Positions 1 to 6,560 of a stretch of DNA of 9,007 nucleotides are shown in pieces. The number at the start of each line of letters is the position of its first letter. Position 1 is the first letter of the stretch. A program made the position numbers and the translations under genes. The notes under the pieces are model-generated. The model was not told where the DNA came from and did no database searches. It was given only the letters and a program-made list of their open reading frames with translations. The DNA is taken from positions 1 through 9,007 of the forward strand of contig VGML01000077.1 in NCBI GenBank assembly GCA_016866415.1, given 5' to 3'. This DNA is from Bacteroidota bacterium (GTDB taxonomy: Bacteria; Bacteroidota; Bacteroidia; Flavobacteriales_D; Crocinitomicaceae).

Positions 1-71
1 TGTGAATTTTGAAGTTTTTCTATTTTATCCTCGCTAAAAAGTAAGGCTGTCCGTTCTAACCACTTTTCCAT
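1..71 (-). CDS. tcdA: tRNA threonylcarbamoyladenosine dehydratase (TcdA/CsdL, ThiF/E1-like), N-terminal fragment
   Basis: A reading frame opens with ATG at 71-69 and stays open to the window edge, giving 23 complete codons that begin MEKWLERTALLFSEDK. This matches, from memory, the usual N-terminus of Bacteroidota TcdA, a WLERT motif followed by an amphipathic helix just before the ATP-binding Rossmann segment of the ThiF/MoeB/E1 superfamily. TcdA uses ATP to cyclise t6A37 to ct6A in ANN-decoding tRNAs. The ATP-binding and catalytic parts lie outside the window, so the call rests on these residues and the context. The start codon lies inside the end of the upstream TatD-family gene, in another frame, with a 16-base overlap (56-71). 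This suggests one transcript and translational coupling, and the tatD-like/tcdA order is, as I recall, common in Bacteroidota. No Shine-Dalgarno sequence precedes the start. Confidence 0.72.
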   Translation of the reverse strand, partial: MEKWLERTALLFSEDKIEKLQNS

Positions 72-694
72 TTTTTAAAGACGCGCTTAAAATTATTGAA
101 TTGAATTTCTTTTAATTCCTGCAAAGTTATTTGTTTCGCCTTTGCAAATTCACTGTAAATAGTTTCAATACTCACATTTGAGTCATCCGTTTCAAAAAAT
201 AGTTTTTCCAATGGAACATGTGTAGAGGCCGCTAGTAATTTGGGGTTCCTTATAATCGCTTCACCAAAACTCACAAAAAGTCCTTGAGAGAGCACATCTT
301 CAAGAATATTTGCTTTCGAAAAACCATGAAAAACCCATGGTTGGGTTGGTTTTAATTGCCTTTTAATAATTTTTAATTCATTCCAAGCTTTTACACAATG
401 GATAATCACAGGAAGATTCAGTTTTTCTGAAAGTTCAATTTGTTTTTCGAAGACTTGGATTTGTGTTTTTAAATGTGGGCCTTTTAGCTTGTCTAATCCT
501 ATTTCACCTAAAGCGAGGCAATTAGGTAAATTCAACTGATTTAAAAAATTCTTTAATGGTTCTGGGCTATCAGCATCACAAGGATGAATCCCAAGAGAAA
601 ACCATTTATTCAACAATCCGATTTCACCTTGAAATATGGTAAGATTGTTCTCGTCGAAAGAATGACTATGAATATTAATAAGCGGTGAATTCAT
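56..694 (-). CDS. TatD-family metal-dependent hydrolase (putative DNase)
   Basis: A 212-residue member of the amidohydrolase-fold TatD/YcfH family. Characterised relatives are divalent-metal-dependent 3'-5' exonucleases or deoxyribonucleases in the cytoplasm. Expected metal-site motifs appear in order: the N-terminal HxH (H9, H11), a G-I-H-P segment at 35-38, GEIGLD at 63-68 with E64, H99 in a VIIHC strand, H123 in VFHGFS, and D170 in the FETD segment at 167-170. There is no signal peptide or membrane segment. The protein is shorter than the usual 255-265 residues, which fits the compact TatD type of Bacteroidota rather than a truncation, because all metal ligands are present. Start ATG 694-692 is followed directly by the IxxHxH strand, so no longer start is needed. 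The 3' end overlaps the tcdA-like gene by 16 bases. The exact substrate cannot be told from sequence. Confidence 0.9.
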   Translation of the reverse strand: MNSPLINIHSHSFDENNLTIFQGEIGLLNKWFSLGIHPCDADSPEPLKNFLNQLNLPNCLALGEIGLDKLKGPHLKTQIQVFEKQIELSEKLNLPVIIHCVKAWNELKIIKRQLKPTQPWVFHGFSKANILEDVLSQGLFVSFGEAIIRNPKLLAASTHVPLEKLFFETDDSNVSIETIYSEFAKAKQITLQELKEIQFNNFKRVFKKWKSG

Positions 695-698
695 CTTA

Positions 699-706
699 TA
701 AAAATA
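699..706 (-). promoter_or_regulatory. Possible -7 box of the TatD-family gene
   Basis: On the minus strand the octamer TATTTTTA matches 7 of 8 positions of the Bacteroidota -7 consensus TAnnTTTG and ends 4 bases before the ATG at 694. No TTG is seen 17-23 bases further upstream. The spacing resembles the better boxes at 6561-6568 and 6633-6640. In an AT-rich spacer such a match can easily be chance. Confidence 0.2.
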
Positions 707-801
707 AGTGTAAATTAAAGCTGGTTCGTTTATTTGAATTTAAAAAGACAGGAAATCAACATTTTTTATTAAATTCGGCTTGAAAAATATAAATCCGCGA
801 A

Positions 802-2796
802 ATGGAAAACAATACTAAAACTGGACACCCAAAGGGGCTCTATTTATTGTTTGTCACAGAAATGTGGGAACGATTCAGTTACTATGGAATGCGAGCAATA
901 TTTACCCTTTTTATGGTAAACGCATTGTTATTTGATAAATCGCTTGCATCAACTATTTATGGTAATTATACTGGGTTAGTCTACCTGACTCCGCTCATTG
1001 GAGGATATGTAGCCGACAGGTATTGGGGAAACAGAAGGTCCATTTTTGTTGGAGGAGTAATGATGGCCATCGGTCAATTATTTATGTTTCTCGCAGGTTC
1101 TTTTTATACTGACGTGAATCTTGCTTCTACACTTATGTTTTCCGGGTTAGGGTTTCTGATTTTTGGAAATGGGTTTTTTAAACCAAATATATCCACTATG
1201 GTTGGTCAACTTTATGAAGAAGGGGACAAACGTGTAGATTCTGCTTTCACCATTTTTTATATGGGAATTAATCTAGGTGCTTTTATTGCACCATTAGTAA
1301 CTGGTGGTCTTGGAGAGGTTTATGATGAAGAGGGTTTGATTGTGCCTGCCATGTTCAAGTGGGGATTCCTCGCAGCTTGTATCGGAATGGTAATTAGTAC
1401 TATCGTTTTTGAATTATTAAAAAACAAGTATATCGTTACTCCAGATGGTAAGCCAATCGGTGCCAAACCAGATAAAATCCAAACTGAAAAAACTGAAAAA
1501 ACACCAATAAACTTTGGAAAAATAATACAGTGGACGGCAATTTCAGCCATACTATTTGTTGCATTTAAAGGGTTTTTGGGGCTAGATTTGATTGGTGCAT
1601 TTATCTACACATTATGCATTATTGCTCCCGCTTCTATAATTGTTGATAAAAGCCTTACGAAGGAAGAAAAGCAAAAAATTTGGGTGATTTTCATCGTTGC
1701 TTTTTTTGTTATTTTCTTTTGGTCTGCCTTCGAACAAGCTGGCGCTTCACTAACGTTCTTTGCTCAAGAGCAAACAGACAGACATTTATTTAACAAAGAA
1801 ATTCCATCGTCTTATTTTCAAAGTATTAATGCAGTAGCAATTGTGATTTTTGCGCCATTGTTCGCTCTTTTGTGGACCAAGCTTGGTTCTGTAAATCGCG
1901 AGCCAAGTTCTCCTGTTAAACAAGCTCTTGGATTATTCCTTTTGGCTGTTGGATATTTAATTATTGCAATAGGTGTAAAAGACTTAGATCCGAGTGTTAA
2001 GGTGAGTATGTTTTGGCTTGTGACACTCTACACCGTGCATACTTTTGGAGAACTTTGTCTATCTCCGATTGGACTTTCAATGGTTGTTAAACTCGCTCCT
2101 GTACGATTTGCTTCATTGTTGATGGGTGTTTGGTTTTTGTCAACTGCAACTGCTAATAAATTTGCAGGGGATCTAAGCTCCCTATACCCTGAAGATGTAA
2201 AGTTGGAACGAACTATTGATATTAAACAATTCGAATTTAAACACCTTGATCCACTAGATGATTTTCCGCTAGGTTCTATTCCAATAAACAATTTAGATAG
2301 TAATTTCGTTAAAGAAAATGGTTCCTATTACCAAAGCCATTTCGCCACAGTAAAATTATTATCTGATAATTTTAAAGAGGAAAAAGAACCAGGTTTTATC
2401 GAAGCATTCAAAATAAAGCTTTTTGGAATTGAAGCCAAAGAGAAGAAAGACTCGCTTTTAAGTGTCTCTATTTCAGGTAAATTAAAGAAAGGTGTTTCTG
2501 ACTATACGATGAAATTGATTGTTGGGTCCAAACCTAAATTTCACTTTGCGAAATTTACAAATGAAAAAGGAAATTTACTTTATGTCATGAAATATGAAAA
2601 AGGAAATAAAAAAGATGGAGATATTAAAAAATTGGAGGTTTGGAATCTTAAACCTATTAAACCAAGCTTTATAGGGGTTCAAATTAATAATCTCTATAAT
2701 TTCTTTATGATTTTTGTTTTTATGGCAGGAACAGCATCGGTAATTCTTTTTCTGATTTCTAAAAGATTACTTACCATGATGAACGGTATAAAATAA
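802..2796 (+). CDS. POT/PTR2-family proton-coupled oligopeptide transporter with large TM11-TM12 periplasmic insertion
   Basis: A 664-residue inner-membrane transporter of the major facilitator superfamily; POT members import di- and tripeptides with protons. Family motifs are present: ExxERFSYYG at 20-29 (E20, E23, R24), GNGFFKPN at 122-129 with the TM4 lysine K127, FYMGINLGAF at 152-161, the TM7 block FWSAFEQAGASL at 306-317 with E311, TDR at 325-327, and the TM10 block FGELCLSPIGLS at 415-426 with E417. Two extra helices at about 238-260 and 261-282 fit the HA/HB pair of bacterial 14-TM POTs. The anomaly is a lysine-rich hydrophilic stretch at residues 464-625 between TM11 and TM12 (about 632-655), where most POTs have a short loop; it is described separately. 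Start: ATG 802 leads straight into the conserved HPKGLYLLF segment. The gene is followed by its own terminator. Another substrate, such as nitrate or amino acid conjugates, is possible, but peptides are most likely. Confidence 0.92.
   Translation: MENNTKTGHPKGLYLLFVTEMWERFSYYGMRAIFTLFMVNALLFDKSLASTIYGNYTGLVYLTPLIGGYVADRYWGNRRSIFVGGVMMAIGQLFMFLAGSFYTDVNLASTLMFSGLGFLIFGNGFFKPNISTMVGQLYEEGDKRVDSAFTIFYMGINLGAFIAPLVTGGLGEVYDEEGLIVPAMFKWGFLAACIGMVISTIVFELLKNKYIVTPDGKPIGAKPDKIQTEKTEKTPINFGKIIQWTAISAILFVAFKGFLGLDLIGAFIYTLCIIAPASIIVDKSLTKEEKQKIWVIFIVAFFVIFFWSAFEQAGASLTFFAQEQTDRHLFNKEIPSSYFQSINAVAIVIFAPLFALLWTKLGSVNREPSSPVKQALGLFLLAVGYLIIAIGVKDLDPSVKVSMFWLVTLYTVHTFGELCLSPIGLSMVVKLAPVRFASLLMGVWFLSTATANKFAGDLSSLYPEDVKLERTIDIKQFEFKHLDPLDDFPLGSIPINNLDSNFVKENGSYYQSHFATVKLLSDNFKEEKEPGFIEAFKIKLFGIEAKEKKDSLLSVSISGKLKKGVSDYTMKLIVGSKPKFHFAKFTNEKGNLLYVMKYEKGNKKDGDIKKLEVWNLKPIKPSFIGVQINNLYNFFMIFVFMAGTASVILFLISKRLLTMMNGIK
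1483..1500 (+). repeat. Short tandem repeat 2 x ACTGAAAAA in the TM6-HA linker
   Basis: Two perfect 9-base copies stand head to tail and encode a repeated Thr-Glu-Lys tripeptide around residues 228-233 of the first transporter. This lies in the cytoplasmic linker before the predicted HA helix. It preserves the frame and looks like a slippage-derived linker extension with no evident function. Confidence 0.6.
2191..2676 (+). other. Coding segment for the TM11-TM12 soluble insertion of the first POT transporter
   Basis: Residues 464-625 interrupt an otherwise normal POT C-terminus: before it is the end of TM11 (ANKFAGDLSSLYP), after it the usual GVQINNLYNFF entry to TM12. The segment has no hydrophobic helix, is rich in lysine and glutamate, and has alternating hydrophobic/polar stretches at about 551-615 that look like beta strands. 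With both POT termini in the cytoplasm, the TM11-TM12 loop should face the periplasm. Mammalian PepT1 carries an extracellular domain at another site, between TM9 and TM10. I recognise no named domain here. Confidence 0.7.
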
Positions 2797-2816
2797 ATAA
2801 TAAATAGCAATAACTG

Positions 2817-2841
2817 AAAACGGGCTCGTCCCGTTTTTTTT
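2817..2841 (+). terminator. Rho-independent terminator between the two transporter genes
   Basis: A perfect 8-base stem, AAAACGGG (2817-2824) with CCCGTTTT (2830-2837), closes a 5-base CTCGT loop. T residues run from 2834 to 2841. It starts 21 bases after the first transporter's stop and ends 13 bases before the second transporter's ATG at 2855. It therefore should end the first gene's transcript, and it also sits in the position of a leader for the second. Confidence 0.85.
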
Positions 2842-2854
2842 ATAACCAAAACTT

Positions 2855-4501
2855 ATGAAAACAAAACACCCAAAAGCCCTTCCTTTTTTATTCTTCTCAG
2901 AAATGTGGGAACGATTTGGATATTACCTGATGATTGGTATTTTCACGCTCTATCTCAAGGACGCTGAAAAAGGTTTTGCTTTAAGCGAACAAGAGGCCTC
3001 TGATCTTTATGGAACATTCATTGCATTGGTATTTCTAACTCCGTTTATTGGAGGACTGCTCGCTGATCGTGTTTTGGGTTATCGAAAAGCAATCACCATT
3101 GGTGGTATTTTAATGGGATTTGGCTACTGTTTGATGTCGATTCATAGCCTTAACGCGCTATACATTGCCATGACATTCATTATTGTTGGTAATGGCTTCT
3201 TTAAACCGAATATTTCGACATTACTTGGAAACGTATACAACTCCGAAGAATACAGACAACATAAAGATGCGGGCTATAATATCTTTTACATGGGGATAAA
3301 CATCGGCGCATTTGTTTGTAATTTCTTCGGTGCCGCACTGTATAATATGTTCGGTTGGTATGCAGCGTTTTTGGCGGCAGGCGTAGGAATGTTCATAGGC
3401 ATTATCATTTTTTGGATTGGCACAAAACATTACGCTCATGCTGATGTGATAAAACCAAGGTCAGAAAGCGACATGTCTCTTGTTCAGATTTTTGGGGTTA
3501 TTTTAATTCCTTCTATCGTTTTTGGACTTATTCCACTTTTGTTTCCTAAACCTTTAGTTGGCTCTGTTTCTACTGACGCCTTTCTTTTTGGATGTATTCC
3601 TGTTCTCTTTTTTTATGGACGATTGCTCTATAAATCTCCAGAAACAGAAAAAAAACCAATTGCCGCGATGCTTGCTATTTTTGCAGTAGTCATTGCATTT
3701 TGGGCAGTATTCAAACAAAATGGATCCACGCTGAATACCTGGGCCAATAATTACACTGATCGCGAAGTTCCAGCTAATATTTTGGGTGTAACTAAATCAT
3801 TGCAACTAGCAGAAAAAATTTCATACAAACAAGACTCCGTTGTGTCAATTGATAAACAATTCCGACCGATAAATTTGGACTCCGTTCCGCTCGCAAAAGA
3901 GGATAAAAAGGTTAAAACCGTTGATTACCCTGCTTATTTTAAAAATGTTAAGAAAGACAAACTGCCGAAAGAAGGGGAAGAAATTTATGCTTTCAACACG
4001 AATTTATTTCAATCCGTGAATCCGTTTTGGGTAATTGTATTAACACCTTTAGTAATCGGGTTTTTTGGCTTCTTGAACAGAAGAGGCAAAGAACCTTCAA
4101 CGCCAACGAAAATCGCTTTTGGCCTCCTCATTTCTGCGTTGTCCTGTTTTGTTATGGTTGGAGCAGTTTACGCAAGCAACAATGGGATTGAAAAATCTTC
4201 AGCTTGGTGGTTTATCTCTTCTTATGCGGTTATAACAATAGGCGAGCTATTTTTAAGTCCTATGGGATTATCGCTAGTATCTAAACTCAGTCCTCAAAGA
4301 CTAACGTCCTTAATGATGGGCGGTTGGTTTTTAGCAACATCCATCGGAAATAAACTTTCGGGTGTATTAAGTTCATTGTGGGATGGATATGATGACAAGT
4401 CGAATTTCTTTTATGTGAATGCAATGTTATTAGGATTCGCTGCATTGCTCATGTTTGGAATTCTTAGGTGGCTAAACCAAATTTTTGAAGAATATAAATA
4501 A
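2855..4501 (+). CDS. POT/PTR2-family peptide transporter, variant with TM7 Glu-to-Lys and long TM7-TM8 loop
   Basis: A 548-residue inner-membrane POT/MFS transporter, clearly a paralogue of the gene before it. Shared motifs: SEMWERFGYY at 15-24 (E16, E19, R20), GNGFFKPN at 112-119 with K117, FYMGINIGAF at 144-153, TDR at 301-303, and TIGELFLSPMGLS at 461-473 with E464. In TM7 the family block reads FWAVFKQNGSTL (282-293), so K287 stands where the neighbour has E311; in studied POTs that glutamate takes part in proton coupling. After TDR, 81 residues (304-384) lead to the FQSVN entry of TM8, against about 12 residues in the neighbour. The TM11-TM12 loop here is short (about 508-518). Start: ATG 2855 gives the expected short tail before the HPKALPFLFF segment. 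It is probably cotranscribed with the NADAR gene 11 bases downstream. Peptide import is likely, but the coupling ion or substrate range may differ. Confidence 0.9.
   Translation: MKTKHPKALPFLFFSEMWERFGYYLMIGIFTLYLKDAEKGFALSEQEASDLYGTFIALVFLTPFIGGLLADRVLGYRKAITIGGILMGFGYCLMSIHSLNALYIAMTFIIVGNGFFKPNISTLLGNVYNSEEYRQHKDAGYNIFYMGINIGAFVCNFFGAALYNMFGWYAAFLAAGVGMFIGIIIFWIGTKHYAHADVIKPRSESDMSLVQIFGVILIPSIVFGLIPLLFPKPLVGSVSTDAFLFGCIPVLFFYGRLLYKSPETEKKPIAAMLAIFAVVIAFWAVFKQNGSTLNTWANNYTDREVPANILGVTKSLQLAEKISYKQDSVVSIDKQFRPINLDSVPLAKEDKKVKTVDYPAYFKNVKKDKLPKEGEEIYAFNTNLFQSVNPFWVIVLTPLVIGFFGFLNRRGKEPSTPTKIAFGLLISALSCFVMVGAVYASNNGIEKSSAWWFISSYAVITIGELFLSPMGLSLVSKLSPQRLTSLMMGGWFLATSIGNKLSGVLSSLWDGYDDKSNFFYVNAMLLGFAALLMFGILRWLNQIFEEYK
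3764..4006 (+). other. Coding segment for the TM7-TM8 soluble insertion of the second POT transporter
   Basis: Residues 304-384 lie between the TDR motif at the end of TM7 and the FQSVNPFW start of TM8. They are hydrophilic and lysine-rich, with no transmembrane stretch. The POT topology places this loop in the periplasm. The first transporter has only about 12 residues here, so roughly 70 are extra. No domain family is recognisable. Confidence 0.65.
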
Positions 4502-4512
4502 ACATTTAGTAT

Positions 4513-4986
4513 ATGCCTATTTGGTTTAAAAAAGTTAAAGAGCCCTACGGCTGGATGGGAAATATGGCTCCATATCCAATTACATATAGTGGGGTTGTTT
4601 GGCGAACGAGTGAAGCCCTGTTTCAGTCGCTGAGGTATGCCGATCCGACGATAATAGAGCAAATCCGCCAAGAACGAAGTCCGATGGGCGCTAAATTTGT
4701 TGCAAAGAGTGGGGTCAACATTGTCCACAGAGTAATTGAACCGATGTCGCCACGAGATGTTACTAATATGGAAATGTGTGTATTACTTAAATTTCAGCAG
4801 CATGATGATATAGCCATGTTATTAAAGGCCACTACTCCCCATCAAATTTATGAAAACGCGACTGGAAGGAAAAAAGTAAATGATTTGTTTTGGGGCGCAC
4901 ATCAAGATCCAAATAATCCCGATTTTCCGATCCAAGGACAAAATACAATGGGTGAAATTTTAATGCGGGTTAGGTCGATTATTTAG
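4513..4986 (+). CDS. NADAR-family N-glycosidase (YbiA-like)
   Basis: A 157-residue soluble single-domain protein of the NADAR family. E. coli YbiA and plant relatives hydrolyse the N-glycosidic bond of reactive early riboflavin intermediates (metabolite damage control); other NADARs are reported to remove ADP-ribose from guanine in nucleic acid. Visible family features: the N-terminal PYPITYSGVVWRTSEALFQS block with W30 and E34, SPMGAK at 56-61, the DLFWG motif at 124-128, and the C-terminal GQNTMGEILMRVR segment at 142-154. Length is normal for a stand-alone domain. It lies 11 bases after the second transporter, so cotranscription is likely. Its stop overlaps the convergent LD-carboxypeptidase stop by 4 bases. 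No riboflavin gene and no DarT-like toxin is in the window to decide between the two roles. Confidence 0.88.
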   Translation: MPIWFKKVKEPYGWMGNMAPYPITYSGVVWRTSEALFQSLRYADPTIIEQIRQERSPMGAKFVAKSGVNIVHRVIEPMSPRDVTNMEMCVLLKFQQHDDIAMLLKATTPHQIYENATGRKKVNDLFWGAHQDPNNPDFPIQGQNTMGEILMRVRSII

Positions 4987-5885
4987 GCCCCCTTAAAAGT
5001 AATACGCCCGCATTTCTCATTAACATTCAGCTGAACTTGCTTTCCAAAAATCAGAGCTCTATTGTCATCGATGTGACCAGCAGGAAAATCGAAACAAATC
5101 GGAATCTTCCTAAAACTAAAATGTTGTAAAACGATTTCTTCAACATACATTCCAAAAGGAATCGTGGTGTCTTCCATATCCGTCATACCTCCAATAATTA
5201 ATCCTTTAATTTTATCCAATGCGCCGCATTTTTTTAAAGTAAAGAACATGCGATCCAAATGGTAATAGTGTTCAGCCAAATCCTCTAAAAACAAAATGGT
5301 ATCTTCGAAATCAAAGGCATCATCTGTGCCGATTAAACTATAAACGATGCTGAGGTTTCCTCCCATTAATTTTCCAATAACCGTCCCTTGTTTGTTGTTG
5401 GTATTGCTCGGACTCTCAATTTGGTAAGATTTTCCTGTCAATGCGGCCAATAAGGTTTCAAACGTTTCTATTGAGTTCTTCTCGAAATTCAAGGACATCG
5501 TGCCGTGAATGGATTGTACACCTAAATTATATAGCCGATGATGAAAAACGGTAATATCACTGAAACCAATCAACCATTTTGGCTCTCGTAACATATTCGC
5601 CCATCGAATGCCGTCTAATATACGGACACAACCGTAACCGCCTCTTGCACAAATTATTGCTTTTACCTCAGGATGATCGATTCCGTATTGCAAGTCAGCC
5701 ATTCGTTCTTCATCCGTTCCTGAAAAGTAGTTGTGCTGACCAAAACAATGTTTGCTAATTTCAACACGAAAACCTTGTTTCATGAAAAAATCACGGGTGT
5801 AAAAAACGGGTCCTTCTTCTATTGCTTTCGCTGGCGCAGTGATGTAAATTAAATCTTCTTTTTTAAGCGGCTTTGGTGCAATCAT
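4983..5885 (-). CDS. S66-family LD-carboxypeptidase (muramoyltetrapeptide carboxypeptidase-like)
   Basis: A 300-residue cytoplasmic serine peptidase of family S66. LdcA-type members cleave the L,D bond that holds the terminal D-Ala of murein tetrapeptides during cell-wall recycling; MccF relatives cleave microcin C-type adenylates. The Ser-Glu-His triad is visible as S109 in GFSDIT (107-112), E201 in LFLEDLAE (199-205 region), and H271 in the PAGH segment (268-271). The hallmark ARGGYG is at 80-85 and GGNLS at 175-179. Length is typical and there is no signal peptide, as expected for LdcA. ATG 5885-5883 overlaps the ispD stop as ATGA, which indicates translational coupling behind ispD. The stop overlaps that of the convergent NADAR gene. 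LdcA is more likely than MccF from general frequency, but sequence reading alone does not exclude MccF. Confidence 0.9.
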   Translation of the reverse strand: MIAPKPLKKEDLIYITAPAKAIEEGPVFYTRDFFMKQGFRVEISKHCFGQHNYFSGTDEERMADLQYGIDHPEVKAIICARGGYGCVRILDGIRWANMLREPKWLIGFSDITVFHHRLYNLGVQSIHGTMSLNFEKNSIETFETLLAALTGKSYQIESPSNTNNKQGTVIGKLMGGNLSIVYSLIGTDDAFDFEDTILFLEDLAEHYYHLDRMFFTLKKCGALDKIKGLIIGGMTDMEDTTIPFGMYVEEIVLQHFSFRKIPICFDFPAGHIDDNRALIFGKQVQLNVNEKCGRITFKGA

Positions 5886-6553
5886 TTTTTACTCCGTTGA
5901 ACGATTATTTCTGCGATTAAAAAGTCAAATTGCGTTGTCAACTTAATGTTTTCCTCATTGCTTTCCACGAGGTGGACTTCGTAACCAATTTCTTCTACAA
6001 GACAAGCATCATCTGTTACATGCTCATGATATGTCTGTTCATAGGCCATTCTCAAAACTTCGGCTTGAAAACATTGTGGGGTATGCACCAAACGGTAATT
6101 TGACCGATCAACAGCATTGGTTGAGGTTTCATGTTTTTGCCGAAGTGATTCCTTTAGTTTTAGCACTGGAACAACAGCTTCATATTCATTCAAGGCAGAG
6201 AAACAGCGATCCAATGTTTCAAAACTAACAAATGGTCGAACACCATCATGCACGGCAATGTAAGAACCTGAACATCGTTTTAAAGCATTTTGAATCGAAT
6301 GATACCGCTCTTCCCCACCGTTTACTACAATGTGGGGAACACGACAATAATATTTGTCAATAACGGTTTCCCAATACCCACGCCATTCATTCGGTAAGGT
6401 TAGAATGATTTCAATGTTTGGGTCGTATTTATAAAAAAGTTCAAGTGTATGAACCAAAACAGGCTTCCCTCCAAGCACTAAAAACTGTTTTGGCAAATCG
6501 CTTCCCATGCGTTTACCTTGTCCACCGGCAGTAATTATTACAGATTTTTGCAT
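5882..6553 (-). CDS. ispD: 2-C-methyl-D-erythritol 4-phosphate cytidylyltransferase
   Basis: IspD joins CTP and methylerythritol 4-phosphate to give CDP-ME, the third step of the non-mevalonate (MEP) isoprenoid pathway, in the cytoplasm. The 223-residue protein has the usual length and motifs: the nucleotide loop TAGGQGKRMG at 8-17 with R15, PKQF at 21-24 with K22, GGEERYHSIQNAL at 79-91, VHDGVRPFV at 101-109 with D103 and R106, R150 in VDRSNY and TPQCF at 158-162, the TDDACLVE block at 180-187, and NIKLTT at 202-207 with K204 (K213 in E. coli). No ispF is fused or adjacent. It heads a two-gene unit with the S66 peptidase through an ATGA overlap. Start ATG 6553 sits 7 bases after a TAnnTTTG box. 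The pathway gives no clear functional link to its partner. Confidence 0.96.
   Translation of the reverse strand: MQKSVIITAGGQGKRMGSDLPKQFLVLGGKPVLVHTLELFYKYDPNIEIILTLPNEWRGYWETVIDKYYCRVPHIVVNGGEERYHSIQNALKRCSGSYIAVHDGVRPFVSFETLDRCFSALNEYEAVVPVLKLKESLRQKHETSTNAVDRSNYRLVHTPQCFQAEVLRMAYEQTYHEHVTDDACLVEEIGYEVHLVESNEENIKLTTQFDFLIAEIIVQRSKK
5892..5895 (-). promoter_or_regulatory. SD-like GGAG before the coupled S66 peptidase start
   Basis: On the minus strand GGAG (5895-5892) stands 6 bases before ATG 5885, a classical Shine-Dalgarno distance. No other start in this window has such a sequence, and Bacteroidota generally do not depend on it. The bases also encode Arg-Ser near the ispD C-terminus, so chance is quite possible. 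Confidence 0.3.
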
Positions 6554-6560
6554 CTAAATT

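Noticed and set aside
695..801. Plus-strand promoter candidates for the first transporter: TTTATTTG (729-736) and TAAATTCG (770-777)
   Set aside because: Each matches 7 of 8 positions of TAnnTTTG, but neither has a TTG at 17-23 bases upstream, and the spacer is so AT-rich that such matches arise by chance.
1320..1550. Antisense open frame of 76 codons inside the first transporter gene
   Set aside because: It lies wholly opposite a strongly conserved coding region and resembles no protein; a shadow frame.
2028..2291. Antisense open frame of 87 codons inside the first transporter gene
   Set aside because: Opposite TM10-TM11 coding sequence, no motif, no promoter; a shadow frame.
4411..4728. 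Minus-strand open frame of 105 codons across the transporter-NADAR junction
   Set aside because: Both genes it opposes are well supported by family motifs, and its product has low complexity without any recognisable feature.
4513..6553. A NADAR / S66 peptidase / IspD defence or toxin-immunity island
   Set aside because: MccF-type S66 enzymes give microcin immunity, but no microcin biosynthesis gene is present, ispD is housekeeping, and the genes lie on opposite strands.
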